A stretch of 64,000 nucleotides of DNA from an uncultured Oscillospiraceae bacterium (lineage in GTDB: Bacteria; Bacillota; Clostridia; Oscillospirales; Acutalibacteraceae). The position numbers and the translations under genes are program-made. Below are positions 51,360 to 58,039 of the stretch, in pieces. Numbering within the stretch: the stretch's first letter is position 1; every line of letters begins with the position of its first letter. The notes beneath the pieces are model-generated. The model ran no database searches. It saw only the letters and a list, made by a program, of their open reading frames with translations, and was not told where the DNA came from. Location: contig CASEMN010000005.1 in the NCBI GenBank assembly GCA_949289045.1, positions 62,001 to 126,000 on the forward strand. Direction: 5' to 3'.

Positions 51360-52664
51360 ATGAAACAGGATATGATTGTGATTTTGGACCTTGGCAGCAC
51401 AGAAAATACCCGCATTGCAAGAGCTGTACGTGATTTAGGCGTTTACAGCGAAATCTGCAATTACGATATTACTGCCGCAGAGCTTAAAAAGCTCCCCAAT
51501 GTAAAGGGCGTTATTATCAGCGGCGGCCCCAACAATGTTGTTGACGGAGTTAAAATTGACGTCAGCGATGAAATCTATGAGGCTGGCTATCCTGTTATGG
51601 CAGCAGCTCATAACGCAAAGTGTGAAGAGGTTCTCGAAAGCTGGCCTGCAGATGATGAGAAGCTTAAGAAAATTCTCTCCGCTTTCGTCTTTGATAAATG
51701 CCACGCTGAGGCAAACTGGAACATGAAAAACTTTATTGCCGATCAGATTGAGCTTATCAGAAATCAGGTCGGTGACCGCAAGGTGCTCCTTGCACTTTCC
51801 GGCGGTGTTGATTCATCAGTTGTCGCAGCTCTTCTTATTAAAGCTATCGGCAATCAGCTCTACTGCGTCCATGTAAACCATGGTCTTCTCCGTAAAGGCG
51901 AGCCTGAGCAGGTTGTAAGAGTATTCCGCAACGAGCTCGGAGCAAACCTTACTTATGTTGACGCAACAGACCGCTTCCTTGATAAGCTTGCAGGTGTTGC
52001 AGATCCGGAGCAGAAGAGAAAGATTATCGGTGCAGAGTTCATCCGTGTATTTGAGGAAGAGGCACGCAAGCTTGAGGGCATTGACTTCCTTGCACAGGGT
52101 ACAATTTATCCCGATATTATAGAGAGCGGTACAAAGACAGCTAAGGCTGTTAAGGCACACCATAACGTTGGCGGACTTCCTGAGGATCTCAAGTTTGAGC
52201 TTGTTGAGCCTCTTCGCCAGCTCTTCAAGGATGAAGTTCGTGCCTGCGGCGTAGAGCTTGGTCTTCCCGCAAATATGGTATACCGTCAGCCTTTCCCCGG
52301 CCCCGGACTTGGTGTTCGCTGCCTTGGAGCAATCACAAGAGACCGTCTTGAGGCTGTACGTGAGTCTGATGCAATCCTTCGTGAGGAGTTTGATAAAGCA
52401 GGTCTTGCAGGAAAGGTATGGCAGTACTTCACAGCTATTCCGGATTTCCGTTCAGTCGGTGTCCGTGACCATGAGAGATGCTATGAGTATCCCGTAATAA
52501 TCAGAGCCGTCAACACCGTTGACGCTATGACAGCAACTGTCGAGCCCCTCGACTGGGATGTACTCTTCAAAATTACAAACCGCATCCTCGCAGAGGTAAA
52601 AGGTGTAAACCGCGTCTGCTACGATGTTTCACCTAAGCCCATTGCTACAATTGAGTGGGAATAA
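51360..52664 (+). CDS. guaA: GMP synthase with a shortened, apparently inactive glutaminase domain
   Basis: A 434-residue enzyme converting XMP to GMP. The ATP-pyrophosphatase domain is complete (LALSGGVDSSVVAALL, FLAQGTIYPDIIESG) and so is the dimerisation domain (RQPFPGPGLGVRCLG, ending KPIATIEWE). The N-terminal class I amidotransferase domain is only about 115 residues instead of about 190. Its VIISGGPNNVV strand remains, but the nucleophile loop, normally GICYG, reads YPVMAAAHNAKCEE, and no HPE motif follows. Glutamine hydrolysis therefore looks impossible in cis; ammonia or another glutaminase would be needed. AAGGAG supports the ATG at 51360. Its 3' end borders the mobile element. Confidence 0.92.
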   Translation: MKQDMIVILDLGSTENTRIARAVRDLGVYSEICNYDITAAELKKLPNVKGVIISGGPNNVVDGVKIDVSDEIYEAGYPVMAAAHNAKCEEVLESWPADDEKLKKILSAFVFDKCHAEANWNMKNFIADQIELIRNQVGDRKVLLALSGGVDSSVVAALLIKAIGNQLYCVHVNHGLLRKGEPEQVVRVFRNELGANLTYVDATDRFLDKLAGVADPEQKRKIIGAEFIRVFEEEARKLEGIDFLAQGTIYPDIIESGTKTAKAVKAHHNVGGLPEDLKFELVEPLRQLFKDEVRACGVELGLPANMVYRQPFPGPGLGVRCLGAITRDRLEAVRESDAILREEFDKAGLAGKVWQYFTAIPDFRSVGVRDHERCYEYPVIIRAVNTVDAMTATVEPLDWDVLFKITNRILAEVKGVNRVCYDVSPKPIATIEWE

Positions 52665-52680
52665 GCAAAAAGTGGATATG
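52640..52680. other. probable attachment site (attL) at the guaA 3' end
   Basis: The host gene guaA ends at 52664 and foreign-looking DNA with an integrase follows. The 3' end of guaA is a known integration target for tyrosine-recombinase elements. The matching right-hand copy lies beyond the window, so the core cannot be delimited. Confidence 0.5.
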
Positions 52681-52732
52681 AGGGCCCGCAAACCCGCATA
52701 AACACTGGGTTTTTGATTTTCAAAATCCCTAT

Positions 52733-52752
52733 TTGATAGCAGATTGATAGCA
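52733..52752 (+). repeat. tandem 9-base direct repeat, candidate integrase arm sites
   Basis: TTGATAGCA occurs at 52733-52741 and again at 52744-52752, 11 bases (one helical turn) apart, 70-90 bases inside the presumed left end. Paired arm-type sites near an end are typical for tyrosine integrases. Confidence 0.4.
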
Positions 52753-52840
52753 CTCGTCAAATCCCGATTTATTGAGTTTGAAAAGAAAAATCGGGTGGCT
52801 TGCGAGTAGCCTGAAAATCCTCATCTTTTTATTCATAAGT

Positions 52841-52886
52841 AAAAGGTCTAACTGATTTTTGCTGATCAGTTAGACCTTTTTTATTT
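52841..52886. terminator. strong terminator at the element's left edge
   Basis: A 16-bp perfect stem (AAAAGGTCTAACTGAT and its complement at 52865-52880) with an eight-base loop and TTTTTTATTTT after it. Confidence 0.85.
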
Positions 52887-52957
52887 TGCTCTCATTTATC
52901 TGAATTTTCTGATTTTGTGCAACAAACGGCCTCTCCCGTGGCTTACAAGTGAGAGGT

Positions 52958-53446
52958 TCAGATCAGACCCTCCGGCGGCACCTTGACGCGCAGCTGGCTG
53001 CTGTCGTACTCCGGGTAGTGGTAACGCCAGCGGTCGTACTCCTCCTGGGAGATCTCCCCGGCCTCCAGCTTGGCGGCCTGTTCCTGCCAGGCCCAGAGCA
53101 TTTCGTGCAGCCGGGCGGCGTCCTTGTTTTGGCGGAAATCTACCTGCAAGGCAAGCTCACCGTCCTGCTCCGTGATCTTCAAACCGTAGTTGTCCTCCAG
53201 AGTAAACAAGGTGTGCATCAGCCCTACATAGGAGTCTATATCCGGCACGGAGAGTGCATGAGGCGAAACATCCAGTACCTGCGCCAGGGCGGCAGTCAGA
53301 TCGGCCTTAGGGGTTCTTGATCCTGTTTCGTACTGTGCCAGGCGCACATCAGCAGACTTCTCCGGGAAGCCCAGCGCCATACCGAGATATTTCTGTGTCA
53401 TCCCCCGCAGGAGACGGAAAAAGTGAATCCGTTCGCCAATCGCCAT
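52958..53446 (-). CDS. XRE-family HTH repressor of the mobile element
   Basis: A 162-residue regulator with an N-terminal HTH (GERIHFFRLLRGMTQKYLGM and RLAQYETGSRTPKADL) and a C-terminal acidic, helical region (EAGEISQEEYDRWRYHYPEY) typical of clostridial conjugative elements. AGGAG precedes the ATG. It is divergent from the excisionase/integrase genes, and several CTAAGC/GCTTAG motifs in the shared upstream region look like its operators. The GC content is visibly higher than that of the upstream chromosome. Confidence 0.88.
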   Translation of the reverse strand: MAIGERIHFFRLLRGMTQKYLGMALGFPEKSADVRLAQYETGSRTPKADLTAALAQVLDVSPHALSVPDIDSYVGLMHTLFTLEDNYGLKITEQDGELALQVDFRQNKDAARLHEMLWAWQEQAAKLEAGEISQEEYDRWRYHYPEYDSSQLRVKVPPEGLI

Positions 53447-53491
53447 ACATCCAGCTCCTATCTATGGTTGTTCTTATATGCAACATAGCAT

Positions 53492-53526
53492 ATTTGCTTA
53501 GTTTTGTCAAGATAATCTAAGCAAAT
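53492..53526. promoter_or_regulatory. repressor operator pair 1
   Basis: ATTTGCTTAG (53492-53501) and CTAAGCAAAT (53517-53526) form perfect 10-base inverted arms with a 15-base gap, upstream of the XRE gene. Confidence 0.6.
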
Positions 53527-53557
53527 TTATTTAATAATATTTCTTTCAAAAGGCTTG

Positions 53558-53608
53558 AACTAAGCTTATATGTATAGTATTATGAGAATACTAAGCGAAT
53601 AAGCTTAG
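53558..53608. promoter_or_regulatory. repressor operators 2 and 3
   Basis: ACTAAGCTTAT at 53558 and the palindrome CTAAGC-N6-GCTTAG (53591-53608) repeat the motif of the first site. Together the four half-sites span the divergent control region of repressor and xis/int. Confidence 0.55.
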
Positions 53609-53749
53609 ATAATATAGCGCATCAAATGGCCCGCCAGATTTTTGGTTGCGAAACTGAGAAAAAGTGGCGGACATAAGTAAGGAGGTATTTATGATACACA
53701 ACGCTTGCAGGCAGCAGTCACCACCAACAAAGAAAGGAAGGGATTTACC

Positions 53750-53953
53750 ATGGCAAATCAGATTTTTATGCGTGTGGACGAAGTGGCCGAAGAGCTGGGG
53801 GTATCCGTCCCCTACGCCTACAAGCTCATCCGGCAAATGAACGAGGAACTGGCGAAAACCGGCTGTATCACGATTTCCGGGCGGATCGACCGCAAGTTCT
53901 TCCATGAGAAGTTTTATGGCACGAGAACCGAGACGACGAGAAAGGGGGAGTAA
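53750..53953 (+). CDS. small HTH protein, excisionase-like
   Basis: A 67-residue winged-helix/HTH protein: MRVDEVAEELGVSVPYAYKLI is the helix-turn-helix (20-residue part VDEVAEELGVSVPYAYKLI) and GRIDRKFFHEKFYG the wing. Such proteins directly precede the integrase in Firmicute elements and act as excisionase or directionality factors. ATG at 53750 with AAGGAAGGG upstream; int follows 3 bases later. Confidence 0.82.
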   Translation: MANQIFMRVDEVAEELGVSVPYAYKLIRQMNEELAKTGCITISGRIDRKFFHEKFYGTRTETTRKGE

Positions 53954-53956
53954 TTT

Positions 53957-55039
53957 ATGGCAGCGTTCAAGAACAAGGACAACGGCACCTGGTATGTGCA
54001 GTTCCGCTACACCGACTGGAAGGGCGAGCGCCAGCAGAAGCTCAAAAGGGGCTTTGCCACCAAACGGGAGGCCCTGGAATGGGAACGGGAGTTCCTGATG
54101 GAAAAGCAGGCCGATGTGAACATGACCTTTGAGAGCTTCGTTGTTCTCTATGAGAAGGACATCAAGCCCAAGCTGAAACTCAACACCTGGCGCACCAAGG
54201 AGAGCATTATCCAGAAGAAGATCCTGCCCTATTTTGCCAAGCGGAAGCTGTCGGAGATCACATCCAAGGACATCATGCGCTGGCAGAACGAGATCCGGGA
54301 AATGCGGGACTGTCACGGCAAGCCCCTGTCAAAAACCTACCTTAAGACGGTTCACAATCAACTTAGCGCCATTTTCAACCACGCTGCCCGGTTTTACGGC
54401 CTGAACCTCAACCCGGCCCGGCAGGCGGGGAACATGGGGGCAGAGGAACGGAAGGAGATGCTGTTCTGGACCCGGGAGGAGTACGCCAGGTTTTCCGAGG
54501 CCATGATGGATAAGCCATTGTCCTTCTACGCCTTTGAGGTGCTTTACTGGTGCGGTGTCCGGGAAGGTGAGCTGCTGGCCCTGACCCCGGCGGACTTCGA
54601 CTTTGAGAAACGTACCCTCACCATCAACAAGTCTTATCAGCGTCTCAACAAGCAAGATGTCATCACTACCCCAAAGACGCCCAAGAGCAACCGGGTGATC
54701 CAGTTGCCTCAGTTCCTATGTGATGAACTTCAGGACTACCTCAAGCAGCTCTACGGCGTGGAGCCGGACAGCCGGATGTTCCCCATCAGCAAAAGCTATC
54801 TCCACCGGGAAATGGACCGTGGCTGCAAGCAAACTGGGGTAAAGCGCATCCGCATACACGATTTGAGACACAGCCATATCAGTTTGTTGATCGACATGGG
54901 CTTTACCGCCCTGGCCATCGCAGAGCGTGTGGGGCATGAGAGCATCGACATCACCTACCGCTACGCCCATCTGTTCCCCACCCGGCAGGTGGAAATGGCC
55001 GACAAGCTGGATTCGCTGAAAAATGAGAAGGGAGTGTAA
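53957..55039 (+). CDS. int: tyrosine recombinase integrase
   Basis: A 360-residue integrase. An N-terminal AP2-like arm-binding region (DNGTWYVQFRYTDWKG) is followed by a SAM-like core-binding domain (about 55-160) and the catalytic domain. Catalytic residues: Arg202 in CGVREGELLAL, a Lys in the beta-hairpin (about 240), His301 and Arg304 in HDLRHSHISL, His327 in GHES and the nucleophile Tyr336 in YRYAHLF. It inserts and, with the small HTH protein, excises the element; the guaA 3' end is the probable target. GC-rich codon use contrasts with the host genes. Confidence 0.93.
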   Translation: MAAFKNKDNGTWYVQFRYTDWKGERQQKLKRGFATKREALEWEREFLMEKQADVNMTFESFVVLYEKDIKPKLKLNTWRTKESIIQKKILPYFAKRKLSEITSKDIMRWQNEIREMRDCHGKPLSKTYLKTVHNQLSAIFNHAARFYGLNLNPARQAGNMGAEERKEMLFWTREEYARFSEAMMDKPLSFYAFEVLYWCGVREGELLALTPADFDFEKRTLTINKSYQRLNKQDVITTPKTPKSNRVIQLPQFLCDELQDYLKQLYGVEPDSRMFPISKSYLHREMDRGCKQTGVKRIRIHDLRHSHISLLIDMGFTALAIAERVGHESIDITYRYAHLFPTRQVEMADKLDSLKNEKGV

Positions 55040-55043
55040 GAAA

Positions 55044-55379
55044 ATGTCCAAGAAGAACTATGACAACCACAACCGATGGAGGAACAAGACGGTGGCTTTC
55101 CGGGTGTCGGTGGAGGAAGATCTCCATCTGGAAGCTCTGGTGAAGCTCACCGGCCTGACCAAGCAGGACTACATCATCCGACGGCTGCTGGAACGGGATG
55201 TAGTGGTCCAGGGCAACCCCAGGGTCTATAAGGCCCTGCGGGACCAGCTGGCCGCCGTGCTGGATGAGCTGCGCCGGATCGAGGCTGGGCAGGGTGTGAA
55301 CGACGAGCTGCTGGACATCATCCGTATGATCGCTACCATTATGAACGGGATGCAGGAGGATTTCGCCTATGATCGATGA
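55044..55379 (+). CDS. MobC-like mobilisation/relaxosome accessory protein
   Basis: A 111-residue protein with a ribbon-helix-helix-like N-terminal part (KTVAFRVSVEEDLHLEALV, TGLTKQDYIIRRLLERDV) and a helical C-terminus. Such proteins bind DNA near oriT and assist a relaxase, as MobC does; no relaxase is encoded in the visible part. GGGAGTG precedes the ATG at 55044, four bases after int. It overlaps the following ATPase gene by 11 bases. Confidence 0.65.
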   Translation: MSKKNYDNHNRWRNKTVAFRVSVEEDLHLEALVKLTGLTKQDYIIRRLLERDVVVQGNPRVYKALRDQLAAVLDELRRIEAGQGVNDELLDIIRMIATIMNGMQEDFAYDR

Positions 55380-56526
55380 AAAAAAGAAAATGACCGCCCA
55401 GGGCTCATCTGTTGGCGCAGATGATGGGCAGTCAATCTCCAAAACTCATGAAAATAGTATACCCACTTCCGGGGAAGAAATCAACGATGAAATTGTAAAT
55501 TCCCCGGACAGTCTGGAAGAAATGTACCGCAGGATGCAGCGTATGGCAGACCCTCGATACCTGCACACGCTCACCATGACGGAGCTGTTCCAGACCGCTT
55601 ATATGAGCAGGCCACCAGTGGCGGAAGGGCTGCTTTACGCAGGGGCATATATCCTTGCCGGAGCGCCCAAAATCGGCAAGTCCTTTCTGGTGGCCCAGAT
55701 TGCCTACCATGTCAGCACCGGGCAGGACTTGTGGGGCTACAAGGTCCACCAGGGAACAGTGCTCTACCTCGCGCTGGAAGATGATTTTCAGCGCATCCAG
55801 AGCCGGATGTTTATGATGTATGGCGTGAATGACACTCCCAATCTCCACTTTGCCACCACGGCCGGAAAAATCGGGAACGGACTGGGCGAACAGCTGGAAA
55901 ACTTCATGCAGGAATACCCGGACACCAAACTCATTATCATCGACACCATGGAAAAGATCCGGGAGGTTGGCGGTGAAGCATACAGCTACGCCAGTGACTA
56001 CGAGATCATCGGCAGGATCAAACAGTTTGCCGATCAGCACGGTATTTGTGTGCTGACTGTCCACCACACCCGAAAGCAGCAGGCAGACGATTCCTTTGAG
56101 ACGATTTCCGGCACCACTGGACTGCTGGGCTGTGCGGACGGTTCACTACTGATGCAGAAGAAAAAACGCACGGAACTGGATGCCACCATTAAGGTGGTGG
56201 GACGAGATCAGCCGGACCAGATCCTTTACTTGAAGAAGGCCCCTCAGACCCAGATTTGGAACCTGGAACGCATGGAAAACGAGCTGTATAAAGAGCCGCC
56301 GGACCCGGTGCTGGAAGCGATTGCAAAGTTGGTAAAGGAACCCTGGAGCGGCAGCCCTACAGAGCTGGTTTCTTTCCTGCAAATAGATATGCTGCCGAAC
56401 ACCCTGACCAAACACCTGAATGTCAATTCGGGACGTCTGCTGTTGGCGTACAGTATCCAGTATACGAACTCTCGTATCCATGCAGGGCGAAGGATTAAGC
56501 TGACTCCTATTTCGGAGAAAGCGTGA
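55369..56526 (+). CDS. RecA-fold AAA ATPase, RepA-helicase-like
   Basis: A 385-residue protein of the RepA/AAA_25 group. Walker A is AGAPKIGKSFLVAQIAYHV, Walker B LIIIDTMEKIREV, with TVLYLALEDDFQRIQSRM between them and LTVHHTRKQ as sensor. An N-terminal 80-residue stretch and a C-terminal winged region (about 310-385) flank the core. Relatives are hexameric replication helicases of plasmids and mobile elements, so this may replicate the excised circle. A 9-bp iteron hairpin starts within its stop codon region. The start overlaps the MobC-like gene. Confidence 0.82.
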   Translation: MIDEKKKMTAQGSSVGADDGQSISKTHENSIPTSGEEINDEIVNSPDSLEEMYRRMQRMADPRYLHTLTMTELFQTAYMSRPPVAEGLLYAGAYILAGAPKIGKSFLVAQIAYHVSTGQDLWGYKVHQGTVLYLALEDDFQRIQSRMFMMYGVNDTPNLHFATTAGKIGNGLGEQLENFMQEYPDTKLIIIDTMEKIREVGGEAYSYASDYEIIGRIKQFADQHGICVLTVHHTRKQQADDSFETISGTTGLLGCADGSLLMQKKKRTELDATIKVVGRDQPDQILYLKKAPQTQIWNLERMENELYKEPPDPVLEAIAKLVKEPWSGSPTELVSFLQIDMLPNTLTKHLNVNSGRLLLAYSIQYTNSRIHAGRRIKLTPISEKA

Positions 56527-56595
56527 CGATGGTGACGGTCGTGACGGTGATTTTGATGGTGTGTAAAACACCGTCACCATCGTCACGACCGTCAC
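56523..56595. repeat. six-unit 9-bp iteron array arranged as an inverted repeat
   Basis: GTGACGRT units start at 56523, 56532 and 56541 (9-base steps); three inverted units (ACCGTCACC, ATCGTCACG, ACCGTCACG) start at 56570, 56578 and 56587. Outer arms pair perfectly over 15 bases (56532-56546 with 56581-56595), and ATGGTGACGG (56529) can instead pair with CCGTCACCAT (56571). It directly follows the RepA-like gene; an origin, initiator-binding site or terminator are all possible. Confidence 0.7.
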
Positions 56596-56610
56596 GGGAA
56601 GAAAATAGAT

Positions 56611-56844
56611 ATGAAAAGTGTACAAATTCCCTATGAGCTTTTTGTGGCATTGGTGGAGTACCATCTGGCCTATGATGATGACTGTGCCGGGGAAATTCGC
56701 CAGGGGCTGGAACAGAAATTGGATGCGCTGGTGCGGCATGAGCTGTATGCAAAATATAAGACTGCCCCCACCGCAGAAGAACGGGAACAGGCCCGGCAGG
56801 AATACCTGGATAAGCGTGGTGTATTCCCGGATTTTCGGTGGTGA
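56611..56844 (+). CDS. small hypothetical protein common on clostridial mobile elements
   Basis: A 77-residue, largely helical acidic protein (VQIPYELFVALVEYHLAYDD, LEQKLDALVRHELYAKYK, ending GVFPDFRW). Similar small proteins recur next to replication/mobilisation modules in Firmicute elements, but no function is known to me. A GGGAAG site precedes the ATG. The frame shift variant at 56618 is a shadow. Confidence 0.65.
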   Translation: MKSVQIPYELFVALVEYHLAYDDDCAGEIRQGLEQKLDALVRHELYAKYKTAPTAEEREQARQEYLDKRGVFPDFRW

Positions 56845-56912
56845 GATAGGTTTCCGTTCGGACTAATTTTACCGTCAAGATTAGCACAAAAGTTTTCTCC
56901 TTGTCGGCAGGG

Positions 56913-56940
56913 ACAGGAGCGTGTCACGCTCCTGTTTTTG
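56913..56940 (+). terminator. terminator in the element backbone
   Basis: ACAGGAGCGTG/CACGCTCCTGT perfect stem followed by TTTTTG. Confidence 0.8.
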
Positions 56941-57036
56941 CTGGCAAAGAGAAAGATGTAACTGCTGTTTCGGACAAGGAATTCCCGTTTTGAAAAGCCC
57001 ATTGTAGAGGATTTTTCTTACTGAAAGGTATTTCGG

Positions 57037-57062
57037 ATGAGGTGGTATTTTGCCACCTCATC
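57037..57062. other. 10-bp hairpin
   Basis: GATGAGGTGG/CCACCTCATC with a six-base loop, in the gene-free stretch 56845-57354. No T tail. Confidence 0.45.
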
Positions 57063-57154
57063 TTCCAAGTAGAGCTCTATTTCAGGGCGTACCATCTTAA
57101 CAAAAGGGATGAGCGATTCATGTATCCCTATGCTCCGAAACGGGGTGCCAGGTA

Positions 57155-57335
57155 CAGACAAAAAGCGTTCGCAGAACGCGTAGCCACAGAATGAAATTCT
57201 GTGATCAAAAGGGGATTGGGGGCACAGCCCTCAACAAGCGGTTTGTGGCGATGGATAGCCACAAGCATTGCTTGCCTGTATCTAAAACAACCGAAACGGC
57301 CCTTGTGCCGCTGCGGAAAATCAACCAAAATTTAA
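57155..57335. other. candidate oriT region
   Basis: A gene-free stretch with serial hairpins GCGTTC/GAACGC, CACAGAAT/ATTCTGTG, a GGGGATTGGGGGCACAGCCC block, TTGTGGC/GCCACAA and CAAGCA/TGCTTG. Dense short palindromes beside a G-rich block resemble transfer origins of Tn1549-like elements (from memory, not searched). No relaxase gene is visible in the window. Confidence 0.35.
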
Positions 57336-57354
57336 GCATTGGGAGGTAACGAGT

Positions 57355-57600
57355 ATGAGAAAAATTTTGTCCTGTGAGTTTAACCTAGACACAACCTGCG
57401 TGGAACTTCGACTGGATGATGGGATGCAACTCTCCATCGACTGCACTGCCGTCGAAAACGAGGTGGCAAACAGTATGTACCAGCGGTCGGAGCTGGACTG
57501 GCTAATCTACAACGATCCGCTGGCCTATGCCGAACTGATTTTGAATGGGGACCCTGAATTATATCTAAAAGCCGTAACAAAGAAAACTCCGTTAGATTGA
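57355..57600 (+). CDS. small hypothetical protein (DUF6061-like)
   Basis: An 81-residue protein: beta-rich N-terminus (ILSCEFNLDTTCVELRLDDG), then NSMYQRSELDWLIYNDPLAY and a short C-terminal helix. Proteins of this pattern are common on Firmicute conjugative elements and, as far as I recall, are annotated as DUF6061 with no function. GGGAGGT precedes the ATG. Last GC-rich backbone gene before the AT-richer cargo. Confidence 0.65.
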   Translation: MRKILSCEFNLDTTCVELRLDDGMQLSIDCTAVENEVANSMYQRSELDWLIYNDPLAYAELILNGDPELYLKAVTKKTPLD

Positions 57601-57853
57601 TGGCAAAGAAAATCTGCGAGAAGCAGTATCAGTTGAAGGTATACTTCTCGCGTTTTTGTCTTTTTTCAGGAAGCATCTAGACTATCTTCTCACCTTTGAC
57701 TGTCATGTAGTACACCTCACAAACAATTTAGATGAATATGTAGAAAGGATGAGAGAATAGGTAAAATTGTAGCGATCGAGGTTGACAGATTTCGTTTAAA
57801 CGAATACAATTAAAATGGTTTTTTGTATCTTGGGCTGAATGAGGTGTTGAGCA

Positions 57854-58039
57854 ATGAACGGTTATATTACGGTTCAAGAGGCGGCTGAAAAATGGGGCGT
57901 GACTTCACGACAGGTTCAAATACTGTGTAAGACAAATCGGATTCCCGGAGCAACGCGGTTAAGCCGCATTTGGATTATCCCAGAGAATGCAGAAAAGCCC
58001 ACCAACGAGAAGCGAAAGGTGGAGTTTGATAATGAATAA
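57854..58039 (+). CDS. small helix-turn-helix protein heading the restriction/defence cassette
   Basis: A 61-residue protein made almost entirely of one MerR/excisionase-like HTH (TVQEAAEKWGVTSRQVQIL, CKTNRIPGATRLSRIWIIP) and a short charged tail. It overlaps the methylase gene start by 8 bases, so the two are co-translated. It may act as a controller of the restriction genes, analogous in role (not in sequence) to C proteins, or as a second excisionase. GAGCA lies upstream of the ATG, a weak ribosome site. Confidence 0.75.
   Translation: MNGYITVQEAAEKWGVTSRQVQILCKTNRIPGATRLSRIWIIPENAEKPTNEKRKVEFDNE

Noticed and set aside
53591..54316. 241-codon minus-strand frame across xis and int
   Set aside because: High-GC shadow of the integrase region; the opposite strand holds all catalytic residues.
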